Source of the DNA: Shewanella psychrophila
GTDB lineage: Bacteria; Pseudomonadota; Gammaproteobacteria; Enterobacterales; Shewanellaceae
Direction: 5' to 3'
DNA length: 64,000 nucleotides
Assembly: GCF_002005305.1 (NCBI RefSeq)
Contig: NZ_CP014782.1
Location: 1,736,001 to 1,800,000 of the forward strand
The notes below the pieces were generated by a model. The model did not search any database and was not told the DNA's origin. It saw only the letters and a list, made by a program, of their open reading frames with translations. Positions 1 through 8,633 of the stretch are shown here, one piece after another. The position numbers and the translations under genes are program-made. How positions within the stretch are numbered: position 1 is the stretch's first letter; every line of letters starts with the position of its first letter.

Positions 1-103
1 CTTGAGTGACTTCAGCTAAGTTATGAGTGCTATCCTCGGCATAAACACTAGTAGATGCTAAGAGTGCAGCTGATACAACAAGTGCAATTTTGGTCTGATT
101 CAT
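1..103 (-). CDS. Curlin-repeat protein, CsgA-like, N-terminal part only
   Basis: The gene runs off the left edge; only the first 34 codons are visible. They encode a Sec signal peptide (MNQTKIALVVSAALLASTSVYA) followed by the start of a mature region ending in AEVTQ, the Q-containing edge of a curlin repeat. The signal peptide closely resembles that of the 575-aa curlin gene at 1273-3000. Both starts are preceded by an AAGGGAAAACA-type purine leader. It starts 20 bp after the stop of the CsgB-like gene, so a csgB-csgA style operon is likely. It should be secreted and form extracellular amyloid fibres. The rest of the repeat array lies outside the window. Confidence 0.75.
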   Translation of the reverse strand, partial: MNQTKIALVVSAALLASTSVYAEDSTHNLAEVTQ

Positions 104-123
104 CGGTATTGTTTTCCCTTTCC

Positions 124-669
124 CTAGTTAGATGCATGACCCTGAGTGATGACAGCAGTTTGTGAACTGCCCCACTGAGCCACACTGACTACATGCCCGG
201 AACCGTTTTGCTGGATCCAGACTGAGTTTTCATATCCTGTTTGATGTATATAGGCCTGATTACCATAACCATTCTGAGTAACATCTATCTCTAGAGCCGT
301 ACCGAGTTGATTGGCTATAACCAGATTGCCATAACCCGTTTGCAGTATGCTCGCTTCGATATCTGAACCAGATTGCAATAGTAGAATTTCATTGCTGACG
401 CCTTGTTGGCTGGCGATAAGTGAAGTGTTGTAACCAGTTTGTGCCAGATATAGCTCATTGCTCATACCTTGCTGGCTTATATCCGCAGAATGACTATCGC
501 CTACCTGACTTACTGAAGCTAGGTTTCCTGCTCCAGAGAGTTCATCGAAGCTACTGATATCTTCATTTGCGTAGGCTAGAGGAGATAAAAGTATACCGAT
601 TATCACTAAGAGCCTCCCCCAGTGATTGAACAAGCTCTTTTCCCTTTTATCCATGTTTATAGGCAACAT
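124..669 (-). CDS. csgB: Curlin minor subunit, CsgB-like nucleator
   Basis: The 181-aa secreted protein has an N-terminal hydrophobic segment (about residues 17-34, ending PLAYA). It is followed by about six curlin repeats of roughly 22 residues, with the pattern Q-x-G-x-x-N-x-x-x-x-x-Q (for example QQGMSNELYLAQTG). The start at 669 has a CAGGA Shine-Dalgarno 7 bp upstream. An ATG five codons later is the alternative. In curli systems CsgB is membrane-attached and nucleates CsgA polymerisation. That role is inferred here from size, repeat number and position just upstream of a CsgA-like gene. No csgD, csgE, csgF or csgG lies in the window. Confidence 0.75.
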   Translation of the reverse strand: MLPINMDKREKSLFNHWGRLLVIIGILLSPLAYANEDISSFDELSGAGNLASVSQVGDSHSADISQQGMSNELYLAQTGYNTSLIASQQGVSNEILLLQSGSDIEASILQTGYGNLVIANQLGTALEIDVTQNGYGNQAYIHQTGYENSVWIQQNGSGHVVSVAQWGSSQTAVITQGHASN

Positions 670-1052
670 CTTGCATCCTGCTTTAGCCAGTCAAAATATT
701 GACGTTAGTATGTCGTTAACAAGGGGGAACATCATCACCCAAAAGTATGAAGCCAGATGACACAAACATCGTATTTTCATAAGCTAAGTAGTATTTTATT
801 ACTACAACTTAAGTCTTAAAAAATACAAATTTTCGAACCTATTTTTATGTAACATCATGCAAAACAAGCCGTTACACATCCGTCACAGAAGTTGCCATAC
901 TTGCGGGGGGATTCTACACATTTGCAAACTAAAATCAGTTCGACCTGACAGGCGCAGAGCACTTTAACGAGGGCAATAAAAATTCTAGTATCAGAGAAAG
1001 AAATTAAGTGGCTTGCTATAAAATTGCACAAATAAAAAAGGGGCCTAAGCCC
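670..1052. other. Non-coding stretch between csgB-like gene and MITE copy 1
   Basis: No credible gene is seen in these 383 bp. The stretch holds the presumed promoter region for the csgB-csgA pair (reading left), followed by the downstream end of the large curlin gene. It is AT-rich and no specific operator was recognised. Confidence 0.4.
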
Positions 1053-1253
1053 TAATGCCGATCACTTAGTCACTATTTTGCATACATAATCACCTTTTAT
1101 TCACTTTCTGAATTAACGGAATTTGTGTAGCAATCATTGACTAACAGCAGAACGAGTAAGGGCTACAGCCAGATTTAGATTAAATCCCCTGTAGCCCTTA
1201 TTTTATCAATATTTTTTCTTAACTTACCGGCATTAGGCCTAAGCCCCTTTTTT
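1034..1253 (-). terminator. Intrinsic terminator of the large curlin gene, split by a MITE
   Basis: The outer arms AAAAAAGGGGC (1034-1044) and GCCCCTTTTTT (1243-1253) are perfect reverse complements. Removing the 183-bp insert and one copy of the 11-bp duplication restores an 11-bp stem with a CTAA loop and T-runs on both sides. It lies about 20 bp past the stop of the 575-aa curlin gene. The insertion separates the arms by about 200 bases, so function as an intrinsic terminator is doubtful. Confidence 0.7.
1053..1235. mobile_element. 183-bp IS4-like MITE, copy 1
   Basis: The element is a non-autonomous insertion with imperfect terminal inverted repeats. The left end is TAATGCCGATCACTTAG; the right end reads TAATGCCGGTAAGTTAAG in reverse complement. 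It is flanked by 11-bp direct repeats GGCCTAAGCCC at 1042-1052 and 1236-1246. A second copy at 27772-27954 is identical in length and differs at one base. It encodes no protein. An internal inverted repeat with arms TAAGGGCTACAG and CTGTAGCCCTTA is followed by T-rich sequence. The ends resemble those I recall for IS4, and IS4-family elements make duplications of this length; family membership is inference. Confidence 0.85.
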
Positions 1254-1272
1254 ATTACTTAGCCCAAGGAAT

Positions 1273-3000
1273 TTACATCGTACCTTGAGTTACAATCACC
1301 ATGTTACTTGAACCAACACTTGTTACTGTAGCAGTATTGTAAGCATCTGTTTGAGTCACATTGACATGGTTATTACTACCACCATCAACATAAACATCAG
1401 TGATATGATTATTACCTACTTGAGATACGAATATCTCATTGTCAGTGCCCCACCATGATTCAACTGCAGCATCGTTAAACTCACCATTTTGATCTATATC
1501 TACGATTGAGCTGTCATTTGAAGAATCTGCGTAAGCTGTGTTATCTGTGCCATTCTGAGCAATATTTAAAATATTATCTGAACCATAAGTTGCAGAACCA
1601 ATACCAGTTCCATGGTTGTTACTAGCATTTGGGTTTTCAGTAACACTGTTTCTATCACCTGTTTGAGTAATAGTCGTTACACTATTTCCCCCACCGAAAC
1701 TTGCCGCACCAACATAGTTTTCTAGACCTGATTGGCTAACTGAAATAGTGTTATCATGGCTACCTGAACCTTGAGCAACCACGACTTGGTTTGAATTCCC
1801 TGTCTGAGAGAGGGATGCGATATCATTTGTTCCACTTTGTGAAACACTTGCAGTATTACCAAGACCTAAAGCGCTGCCACTTTGAGTTAAGACTAAAGCG
1901 TTATTCAAACCTGACTGAATCACATCAGCTGTGTTTGAAAAATCATTCTGTGTAATTATCGCTGAATGGTCAGCACCTGTTTGAGTTACCGTTGCGCCGT
2001 TACTTTCACCAGTTTGAGTGACCTGAGCAAAACTACCTGAACTTGTTTGAGCGATAGTCGCACCGTTGCTTGGACCAGATTGGTCGACATCAACTTCATT
2101 ACTATCACCAACTTGGTCAACATCAGCATTGTTATCTGTTGCAGTTTGATCAACATTTGCAATGTTTGAGTCACCGTCTTGGAACACATCAGCCCCATTA
2201 GATTCAGCACTCTGAGTTACATTAGCAGTGTTTAAATTTCCTTGTTGCAATACTACAGCACTGTTGTGCATAGCAGTTTGGCTAACCACACTGTTATTAC
2301 CATCACCAGTTTGAGTAAGAAATGCTGCTGTATCATCACTCCCAAGACCGTGACCATAGTTTTGGGTATCTTGGCTTATTGAACCAGTGTTGCTCGCACC
2401 AGTTTGAGTCAAACTAGCAGTAGCAGCATCTGAGCTTTCTTGACTAATCGTCGCGCTATTACCTGTTCCCAGATTTTGTTCAATAGTAGCCAACGCATTA
2501 TCAGACCAGTGGTTATCTATAACAGCCACATCACCGTTACCATTTTGAGTAATTGTGGATTCAGCACCATCAGCGTTATTTTGTGTGACGGTTGCAGTAT
2601 TATCATCACCTCTTTGAGTCACTGTTGCTGTTGCAGAAAAAGCATTATTCAACTTTTGTGTCACATAAGCTTTGTTATCTGAGCCTATTGTGTCAACGGT
2701 CGCTACAGAAGTTTGAGTAGCATCAGATTGCTCAACTATAGCTAAGTTTCTCTCACCGTCCTGGTCAATATCTGCGGTAGTTTCAGAAGTTCGAGCCTGA
2801 GTTGCGCTAGCAACGTTACTCGTCCCTTTTTGGTCTATGGTCACATCGTTATTTACACTTTCATCAATCTGAGTGACTGTGGCAGTGTTACTTGTACCAT
2901 CTTGATCTACTGTAGCTCTATTTTGAGTACTCGCAGCATTTACACCAAATGATGCAAATAGTGCAGCCGAAACTAATAGCGCAATTTTAGAATGTTTCAT
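1273..3000 (-). CDS. Giant curlin-repeat amyloid protein, CsgA-like
   Basis: This 575-aa secreted protein has a signal peptide (about residues 1-22, ending FGVNA) and then consists almost wholly of curlin repeats, over twenty units of about 22 residues. The core is Q-x-G-x-x-N-x-A-x-V-x-Q (for example QDGTSNTATVTQ). E. coli CsgA has five repeats in about 150 aa, so this is roughly four times longer. Asp/Asn/Ser/Thr are abundant and Cys is absent. The start is supported by an AGGGAA purine leader. It lies on the same strand as the csgBA-like genes, about 600 bp away, with its own terminator. It is probably an extracellular amyloid fibre subunit, inferred from repeats alone. Confidence 0.8.
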   Translation of the reverse strand: MKHSKIALLVSAALFASFGVNAASTQNRATVDQDGTSNTATVTQIDESVNNDVTIDQKGTSNVASATQARTSETTADIDQDGERNLAIVEQSDATQTSVATVDTIGSDNKAYVTQKLNNAFSATATVTQRGDDNTATVTQNNADGAESTITQNGNGDVAVIDNHWSDNALATIEQNLGTGNSATISQESSDAATASLTQTGASNTGSISQDTQNYGHGLGSDDTAAFLTQTGDGNNSVVSQTAMHNSAVVLQQGNLNTANVTQSAESNGADVFQDGDSNIANVDQTATDNNADVDQVGDSNEVDVDQSGPSNGATIAQTSSGSFAQVTQTGESNGATVTQTGADHSAIITQNDFSNTADVIQSGLNNALVLTQSGSALGLGNTASVSQSGTNDIASLSQTGNSNQVVVAQGSGSHDNTISVSQSGLENYVGAASFGGGNSVTTITQTGDRNSVTENPNASNNHGTGIGSATYGSDNILNIAQNGTDNTAYADSSNDSSIVDIDQNGEFNDAAVESWWGTDNEIFVSQVGNNHITDVYVDGGSNNHVNVTQTDAYNTATVTSVGSSNMVIVTQGTM

Positions 3001-3461
3001 TTCCCTGTTTTCCCTTTTCTATAGCTAAGTTAAAGGCTGACAAAGCGTTATCACCAATTAGCGAACTCACAAGGTCATACCGAGTTGTGTATTTAGATTA
3101 ATGAGACTTTTTAAATCCACATATCTCTAAACACGTCCTGCAGAAATCAATCATAAGCTCAATAATGAAATAGGAAGCCTAATTCCCTTAGGCAGTAAAA
3201 CGGACTGCATTAAATTGTTATCGAGTTTAATTGCTGGGTATTATGCGGAGTAATTAGGAGGACAACATCCATCACGAGTATTAACAATTCGTAACCAAAG
3301 GGATCGAATTCTAGGCATTAACCTAGACTTTATAGCTAGACTGAATACGACTTTAGATGTGGATGTGTAAGGTTTCAGCTGCCGAATGAGATGTTATTAG
3401 GGGGGCAGTTTTAACGGATTAAACAATACATTATTCCTTTTAAGAAACTGTTTAATATGAA
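3001..3461. other. Non-coding stretch upstream of the giant curlin gene
   Basis: These 461 bp hold no credible reading frame. They must contain the promoter of the giant curlin gene, but I could not pick out a convincing -35/-10 pair or operator. Confidence 0.4.
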
Positions 3462-4621
3462 TTACATCTGATTTAACCAATTAAGCTTAGCCTTATACTG
3501 CCTCTGACTTTTAGGCATTTCAGCATATTCCAAGGCCAATTTAATGGAGTTTTTTGCTGAGTTGTTTCTACCCAAGGCGTATTGCGCCCTAGCGAGATCA
3601 AAATATGCTGCATGATAATAGGGGGGATTTTTTAAGAACTTGCTCAGATAAATTTCGGCACTCTTAAAATCACCTTCCAGTATCGCGTCTTGACCTATCA
3701 AGTACCAATCATAGGGCGAATTGTCTTCCAGTCCTAAAAGCCGCAGCTTTATCCTGTCAGCCTGCTCATACTTACCTTGTTTTGAAAATAAATAATGATA
3801 ATTGCTCAGAAGAGTTATTTTAGAGTCTGATACTTCAAGACCATAACGATAAAGAGTTTCCGCGGTACTCTCGTCACCTTTACGCCTATGAACGATTGCC
3901 ATCATGCTGATCAAGGGAGCGTACTCTTTATCGTATCGGATGCCAGATGTTAACAAGCTATAGGCATAATCAAGATCACCATTGAGCAAAGCGTCCGCAG
4001 CCAGATTGCGATACAGCATAGCCACAAACTGATTTTCATCTATTATCTTACTCGTTCGATCATAGCGTCCGGGAAAATAGTCAAGAATCAGATAACTCCT
4101 ACCCGAAAGGAAAAAACCTTTACTCGGTTGATCATTATCCTCTTCATAAAGAAAAGTTCGCACATGATCTGAAGTAACAGCAAAATTAGCAGTCACCTCT
4201 AATAACATAGGTTCTGTATGCATGACTTGAAATACCGCTTTAACACCTAGATGCTTAGCGACTGCGTAGGTTAACAGGGCTAATGACATACAGTTCCCTC
4301 CCTGTTTTTCCATGGCTAAACTGGCGGAATAATTTTCTCCCTCATAGTTAAAATTCACCAATTTCTTTGATAAATACTCAGACACTTGCTTATTTTTCGG
4401 CAGTTCAGCTATCCCTCACGGCTCACAAACTTCTGGATGTCTTGGTTCTGTGCAGGCCTTAATGAAATCAAACTCTCTAAAGAAGGAACCTGAGCAATTT
4501 TGTCCGAAAAAAGTTGTTGGTTTGTTTGTGGGAAATCAGGTTTAACAGGATGATTTGGATCAGAATAACTGGAGCAGGCCGACGTGAGCAATAAGACTAC
4601 TGCGGATAAAATCCATCTCAT
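3462..4621 (-). pseudogene. Transglutaminase-like/TPR lipoprotein, apparently frameshifted
   Basis: Two reading frames look like one broken gene. The first (4409-4621, 70 aa) has a lipoprotein signal (LLLTSAC) and ends ...QKFVSREG-stop. The second (3462-4385) opens with a GTG lacking a ribosome binding site. Its frame is open upstream to within a few bases of the first stop, giving IAELPKNKQVSEYLSKKLVNF. Adding one base near 4412 would join ...SREG to IAELPKN... as a protein of about 385 aa. The second part has a transglutaminase-like GGNCMSLALLTYAVA segment with the candidate Cys, then TPR-like helices from about residue 130. Function is unknown; a sequencing error could also explain the break. 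Confidence 0.6.
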
Positions 4622-4824
4622 GTTACAACTCCTAGAGTGCTGAGGCTCATATCAATCTGAGGCACCTAACTATGGCTAAGTCTCCTGTAAGCCACAACTT
4701 CATTACCTGTGATTATTCACCTCAAGTAGGTAAATTAAGCTATAGCAATAAGGTATTTATATCAAGGTTAAACAATTAAACGTGAAGCAAATTCAAAAAA
4801 GGAACTTGCTAAAGAAGGAGTTAC

Positions 4825-6762
4825 TTAGCTTAGCAGTAACAGCAAAGTACTCAAGCCAAATAATACCGAGACACCTTGCCAGAATCTCACCGGGTCCCTC
4901 TCTAGCAGTGAGCGCCCTACTTCCGGTTTGTCCCAATTCGCCAAAGGTTGATTGAGTTCATATAGTAGCTCACTGGTATCGACCTGACGACTCGCGGGAT
5001 CAAAACTTAAGGCTTTCTTTAATGGGGGGTCCATCCATAGGGGGATCAGTGGATTGAGCTCATAGCTCGGGATGTAAGCCAGTTTGAGGTAATCCAGTTT
5101 GGTGCGACACTGTGCCAACTTGCCTTTAAAGGGTAATTGACCTGTGAGCATCTCGAAGGTGATAACCGCCATGGAAAACAAGTCGGCTTTGTTGGTTACC
5201 CGGTAACCTAAGACACTCTCGGGAGCGGAATAGTCAGCGGTACCTAAGATACTATCTCGTTGAAGCGGCGTGGCAATCTCGGCTATTCCCTTAATATGAC
5301 AGGAGCCAAAATCGATGAGTTTAATCTGGCCCTCATAAGTCAGCAAAATATTATCGGGTTTAAGATCTTGGTGTATAGTCTCCTTGCGGTGAAACGCCCT
5401 CACCCCGGATTCGATCTGTTTTAGCAGCGGCAAGACCTCCTGCACCGACGCCTTAGGGTTACGAGTGATCCAGGTACTCAATGACAGTCCGTTAAGGTGC
5501 TCAGTGACGTAGTAAAGTGCACTTTTCGCTCGGTCTCGGTCTAATAACCTCACCACATTCGGACTGTTTATCCTGTGTCCAATCCAGCTCTCGAGCATGA
5601 AACGTTCGATATAGGCTGCATCATCGAGATAATTAACCGAGGGCGTCTTGATGCAACGTTTATTGCCATCTGCATCCGATGCCAGATATACCTGACTTCG
5701 CTGACTCTGGTGTAAAATCTCTTCTATCAGATAGCCGTCTAGCCTCATTCCTTCAGACAGTGGCGGAGGAAAAGGCAACTTAGATAGCCTCTGATAGAGA
5801 TCGTCGATATTTAATTTAGGTAATGTGTCTATGGATAGCAGCTGACAACTGACGTTATCCAGACTGCCAGCATCAATTGCCTGAGCACATAAGAGGCGAC
5901 AAAACTCATCATGATCGATTGAGACGTCTGACTCTTGCTTAAAGCTTGGATTAAGTTCTGGTTTAGAATCTGCTTTAGACTCTGGTTTATAACTTGAAGT
6001 AGACATAAACTCAGACAATTTAACAGTCAGGTCTTGATCGCTGATAACATCATGGACTCCGTCTGTCGTCAACAGATAGAGATCGCCTCGCTTTAACTCG
6101 ATCTTGCGATAATCCACATCCAGTTTCACATCTAAACCTAATGCCCTAGCTAGATAGCGCTTGTCTCTGCCAAGTACAGTCACATGATCTCGACTCAGAC
6201 GCTCAAGCTTACCGGCGCTAAACCGATAGGCTCTGGAGTCACCGACATGAAGCAGGTGAGCACTGCAGGATTTAAAGATGAGGGCAGTGAAGGTGCATAC
6301 GTAACCCCGCTGGGCCTCTCGATAATCCTGACCCAGACCATAGAGCCAACGATTCAGCGCGGTGAGTACTTGAGAGCTGGATTTCTCCACGCTCCAGGTA
6401 TCCGGCGTCGAATAGTAATCTGCAATAAAATTGCTGATGCTTATTCCGCTAGCTTTCTCAGCCTCTTCTGCGGCGCTGACGCCATCACAAATGACTGACA
6501 CGGCGCCCTTAGTTGTCAACATCAGACCATCGGGGATCCGTATACCAATGGCATCTTCATAGGTAGATTTAGCCCCTTGAGCAGAGAACTGGCCCGCCCC
6601 AATCTCAAGCTCCCCACTCAAAGGAAGCTCCTCATTTAGAGGCTGTTCTACAGCTAAACCTACACCTAAAGTAAGCTCCTCACCTACAACGATCTCAGGT
6701 GTAGATGTTAAATCATCTTTCACCAGACTCTTATTCAATGACGCTGCGCCCGATACTGACAT
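4825..6762 (-). CDS. Fused PP2C phosphatase / Ser-Thr protein kinase with C-terminal membrane anchor
   Basis: The 645-aa protein has a PP2C-type phosphatase (about 65-320) with metal-binding Asp motifs VICDGVS, HVGDSRAY and TTDGVHD. A Ser/Thr kinase follows (about 340-600) with an Ile-Lys ATP lysine (RCIKTP), the catalytic loop HQDLKPDN, DFG and an APE-like SAPES. The glycine-rich loop is poor (EILHQSQRSQVY). The last 18 residues form a hydrophobic tail, so it is probably anchored with both domains cytoplasmic. ATG 6762 is chosen because CAGG lies just upstream; a GTG at 6786 is possible. It closes the nirBD-nasA operon, 13 bp after the transporter. Similar genes sit beside nitrate transporters in Pseudomonas; the target is unknown. 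Confidence 0.85.
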   Translation of the reverse strand: MSVSGAASLNKSLVKDDLTSTPEIVVGEELTLGVGLAVEQPLNEELPLSGELEIGAGQFSAQGAKSTYEDAIGIRIPDGLMLTTKGAVSVICDGVSAAEEAEKASGISISNFIADYYSTPDTWSVEKSSSQVLTALNRWLYGLGQDYREAQRGYVCTFTALIFKSCSAHLLHVGDSRAYRFSAGKLERLSRDHVTVLGRDKRYLARALGLDVKLDVDYRKIELKRGDLYLLTTDGVHDVISDQDLTVKLSEFMSTSSYKPESKADSKPELNPSFKQESDVSIDHDEFCRLLCAQAIDAGSLDNVSCQLLSIDTLPKLNIDDLYQRLSKLPFPPPLSEGMRLDGYLIEEILHQSQRSQVYLASDADGNKRCIKTPSVNYLDDAAYIERFMLESWIGHRINSPNVVRLLDRDRAKSALYYVTEHLNGLSLSTWITRNPKASVQEVLPLLKQIESGVRAFHRKETIHQDLKPDNILLTYEGQIKLIDFGSCHIKGIAEIATPLQRDSILGTADYSAPESVLGYRVTNKADLFSMAVITFEMLTGQLPFKGKLAQCRTKLDYLKLAYIPSYELNPLIPLWMDPPLKKALSFDPASRQVDTSELLYELNQPLANWDKPEVGRSLLERDPVRFWQGVSVLFGLSTLLLLLS

Positions 6763-6775
6763 CTTTTTTACCTGG

Positions 6776-8245
6776 TTAATTAACACTGATTAAGGTCACT
6801 TCACCGTCCTCGTTCACCTCGGCAATATGCCCTTTAGGTTCAGTGAGAAATAGCAGACTCACAAGACCTAACACAGCACTGGCAGCGATAACATAGAAGA
6901 AAAATTGCGTAGATACCATAGAGTAAACGGTTAGAAAAAATACGGCCCCTACATTTCCATAGGCTCCGGTCATACCGGCAATCTGGCCTGTTAAACGTCG
7001 CTTAATCAAGGGAACGGCAGCAAAAACCGCCCCTTCACCACCTTGGACAAAGAAAGAACAAGTCATCACCATAATCACAGCTAAAGGTAATGCCCAATCA
7101 GAGGTTATTTGTGCCATACCAAGGTAACCCAGTGCTAAGCCTGTAGTCAAAATCATCAGGGTCGGCTTACGACCGAATCGGTCACTTATCCAGCCACCGC
7201 CGGGCCTCGAAACTAGATTCATAAAGGCATAGCTAGACGCCAACATGCCCGCCTGAGCCAATCCTAGCTCGAAGGTTTCTGCAAAATACAGCGGCAACAT
7301 AGAAACCACGGCGAGCTCGGAACCAAATGTAGAGAAATACAGTACATTTAATACCGCAACCTGCTTAAAGGGATAACGCTCAAACTCGGGCACAGGCCCC
7401 GAGAAGATATGCTTGTTCACCTGATAGGTTTGATACAAGTCGACCATTAACACACATACCAAGATGGCATAAATACCATAGACTTCCATTTGCGTGAACA
7501 TGCTGACACCGGATGGTGATAATTTCCAGCCGAGTAATGCTAAGGTGGCATACATGGGCAACTTCATCAGGATAAGCAAGGCTAAATCTCCTTTGCTTGT
7601 CACTTCCAGGGCACCCGCTTTCTTGGGCTTAAAGTAAGTCGATCCCTTAGGCGTATCAGACACATTGAAGTAGTAGATAAAGGCGAACACAAAGCTCATC
7701 ACCCCCGTTAACCCAATGGCGTATCTCCAGCCATTATCTCCACCAAAAGCGATGGCAATAACTGGTAAAGTAAACGCGGCGGCAGCCGAGCCAAAATTGC
7801 CCCAACCACCATAGATGCCTTCAGCCGTACCGAGCTCTTTCGCCGGAAACCATTCGCTCACCATCCGAATACCAATAACAAAGCCTGCGCCGATAAAGCC
7901 AAGTAGAAAACGCGCCAGGGCTAACTGCTCGAATGTTTCCCCGAGTGCGAACATAAAACAGGGAAAACTACACAAGATCAGCAATGCCGAATAGGTCAAT
8001 CTAGGGCCAAATTTATCCGTCACCATGCCTATAATGATCCTCGCTGGAATGGTCAGCGCCACATTGAGGATCAGCAGTGTCTTAATCTGTTCATTGGTCA
8101 ACCCCAGACTTTGGGCTATCACCCCCATCAGGGGCGCGGCATTAAACCAGACCATAAAGCTGACGAAAAAAGCCATCCAGCTGAGGTGCATGATTTTCAT
8201 TTTTCCTGAGAAGGAAAAAATATTAAATTTATCAGAACTCATCAT
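6776..8245 (-). CDS. nasA: Nitrate/nitrite transporter, NarK/NasA type MFS
   Basis: This is a 489-aa major facilitator permease with about 12 membrane segments. Both nitrate-signature motifs of the NNP family are visible: GGWGNFGSAAAAF in the first half and TGAYGNVGAVFF in the second. Paired membrane arginines lie nearby (ARFLLGF, IGIRMVS). ATG 8245 is preferred because AAGGCGG lies 4-5 bp upstream; a start at 8284 would overlap nirD by 26 bp. Position between nirD and the kinase gene, behind a sigma-54 promoter, points to nitrate uptake for assimilation rather than respiratory exchange. Direction and substrate preference cannot be read from sequence. Confidence 0.9.
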   Translation of the reverse strand: MMSSDKFNIFSFSGKMKIMHLSWMAFFVSFMVWFNAAPLMGVIAQSLGLTNEQIKTLLILNVALTIPARIIIGMVTDKFGPRLTYSALLILCSFPCFMFALGETFEQLALARFLLGFIGAGFVIGIRMVSEWFPAKELGTAEGIYGGWGNFGSAAAAFTLPVIAIAFGGDNGWRYAIGLTGVMSFVFAFIYYFNVSDTPKGSTYFKPKKAGALEVTSKGDLALLILMKLPMYATLALLGWKLSPSGVSMFTQMEVYGIYAILVCVLMVDLYQTYQVNKHIFSGPVPEFERYPFKQVAVLNVLYFSTFGSELAVVSMLPLYFAETFELGLAQAGMLASSYAFMNLVSRPGGGWISDRFGRKPTLMILTTGLALGYLGMAQITSDWALPLAVIMVMTCSFFVQGGEGAVFAAVPLIKRRLTGQIAGMTGAYGNVGAVFFLTVYSMVSTQFFFYVIAASAVLGLVSLLFLTEPKGHIAEVNEDGEVTLISVN

Positions 8246-8258
8246 TACCGCCTTATTA

Positions 8259-8615
8259 CTATGAATTATTATCAGCACTGTCATAGGCGCTTTTCACGAG
8301 TACTTTCCCGTTTTCGCACTTGATCTGGTAAACCTCAACACTTAACGACTCATCTTCGATACAGGAGCCATCGCGCAAACTGTAATGTTGTTTATGCAGA
8401 GGCGATGCGACAAAAATACCCCCTTCGAGATCACAGATAAGCCCTCTGGACAGCACACTCACGCCAGTGGCCGGATCGATATTATCCAGAGCAAATAATC
8501 CTCCCTCACCTAAGTTAAAAATGGCAATGGCTTTGTTCTCAAACCAAGCGGCGACTCCACCAAAGCCAGGCAGTGCTGTTTCTTCACAAATATTGACCCA
8601 ATTCATACTTTTCAC
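8259..8615 (-). CDS. nirD: NADH-nitrite reductase small subunit
   Basis: The 118-aa protein has the Rieske-like fold of NirD (conserved LCDLEGGIFVASPLHKQHY-type region, here ICDLEGGIFVASPLHKQHYS). The Cys-His pairs needed to bind a 2Fe-2S cluster are absent, as is normal for NirD. It pairs with NirB in the cytoplasmic six-electron reduction of nitrite to ammonium. It starts 18 bp after nirB stops, with a purine-rich AAAGGAGTG upstream. It is followed by the transporter, whose ribosome binding site overlaps the nirD stop. Translational coupling across the operon is likely. Confidence 0.92.
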   Translation of the reverse strand: MKSMNWVNICEETALPGFGGVAAWFENKAIAIFNLGEGGLFALDNIDPATGVSVLSRGLICDLEGGIFVASPLHKQHYSLRDGSCIEDESLSVEVYQIKCENGKVLVKSAYDSADNNS

Positions 8616-8633
8616 TCCTTTAAGCCAATGGCC

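Noticed and set aside
1273..3000. Possible RTX or haemolysin repeats
   Set aside because: The units follow the curlin Q-x-G-x-x-N-x-A pattern rather than glycine/aspartate nonapeptides.
8246..8284. Longer start for the nitrate transporter
   Set aside because: It would overlap nirD and lacks a ribosome binding site; ATG 8245 has AAGGCGG upstream.
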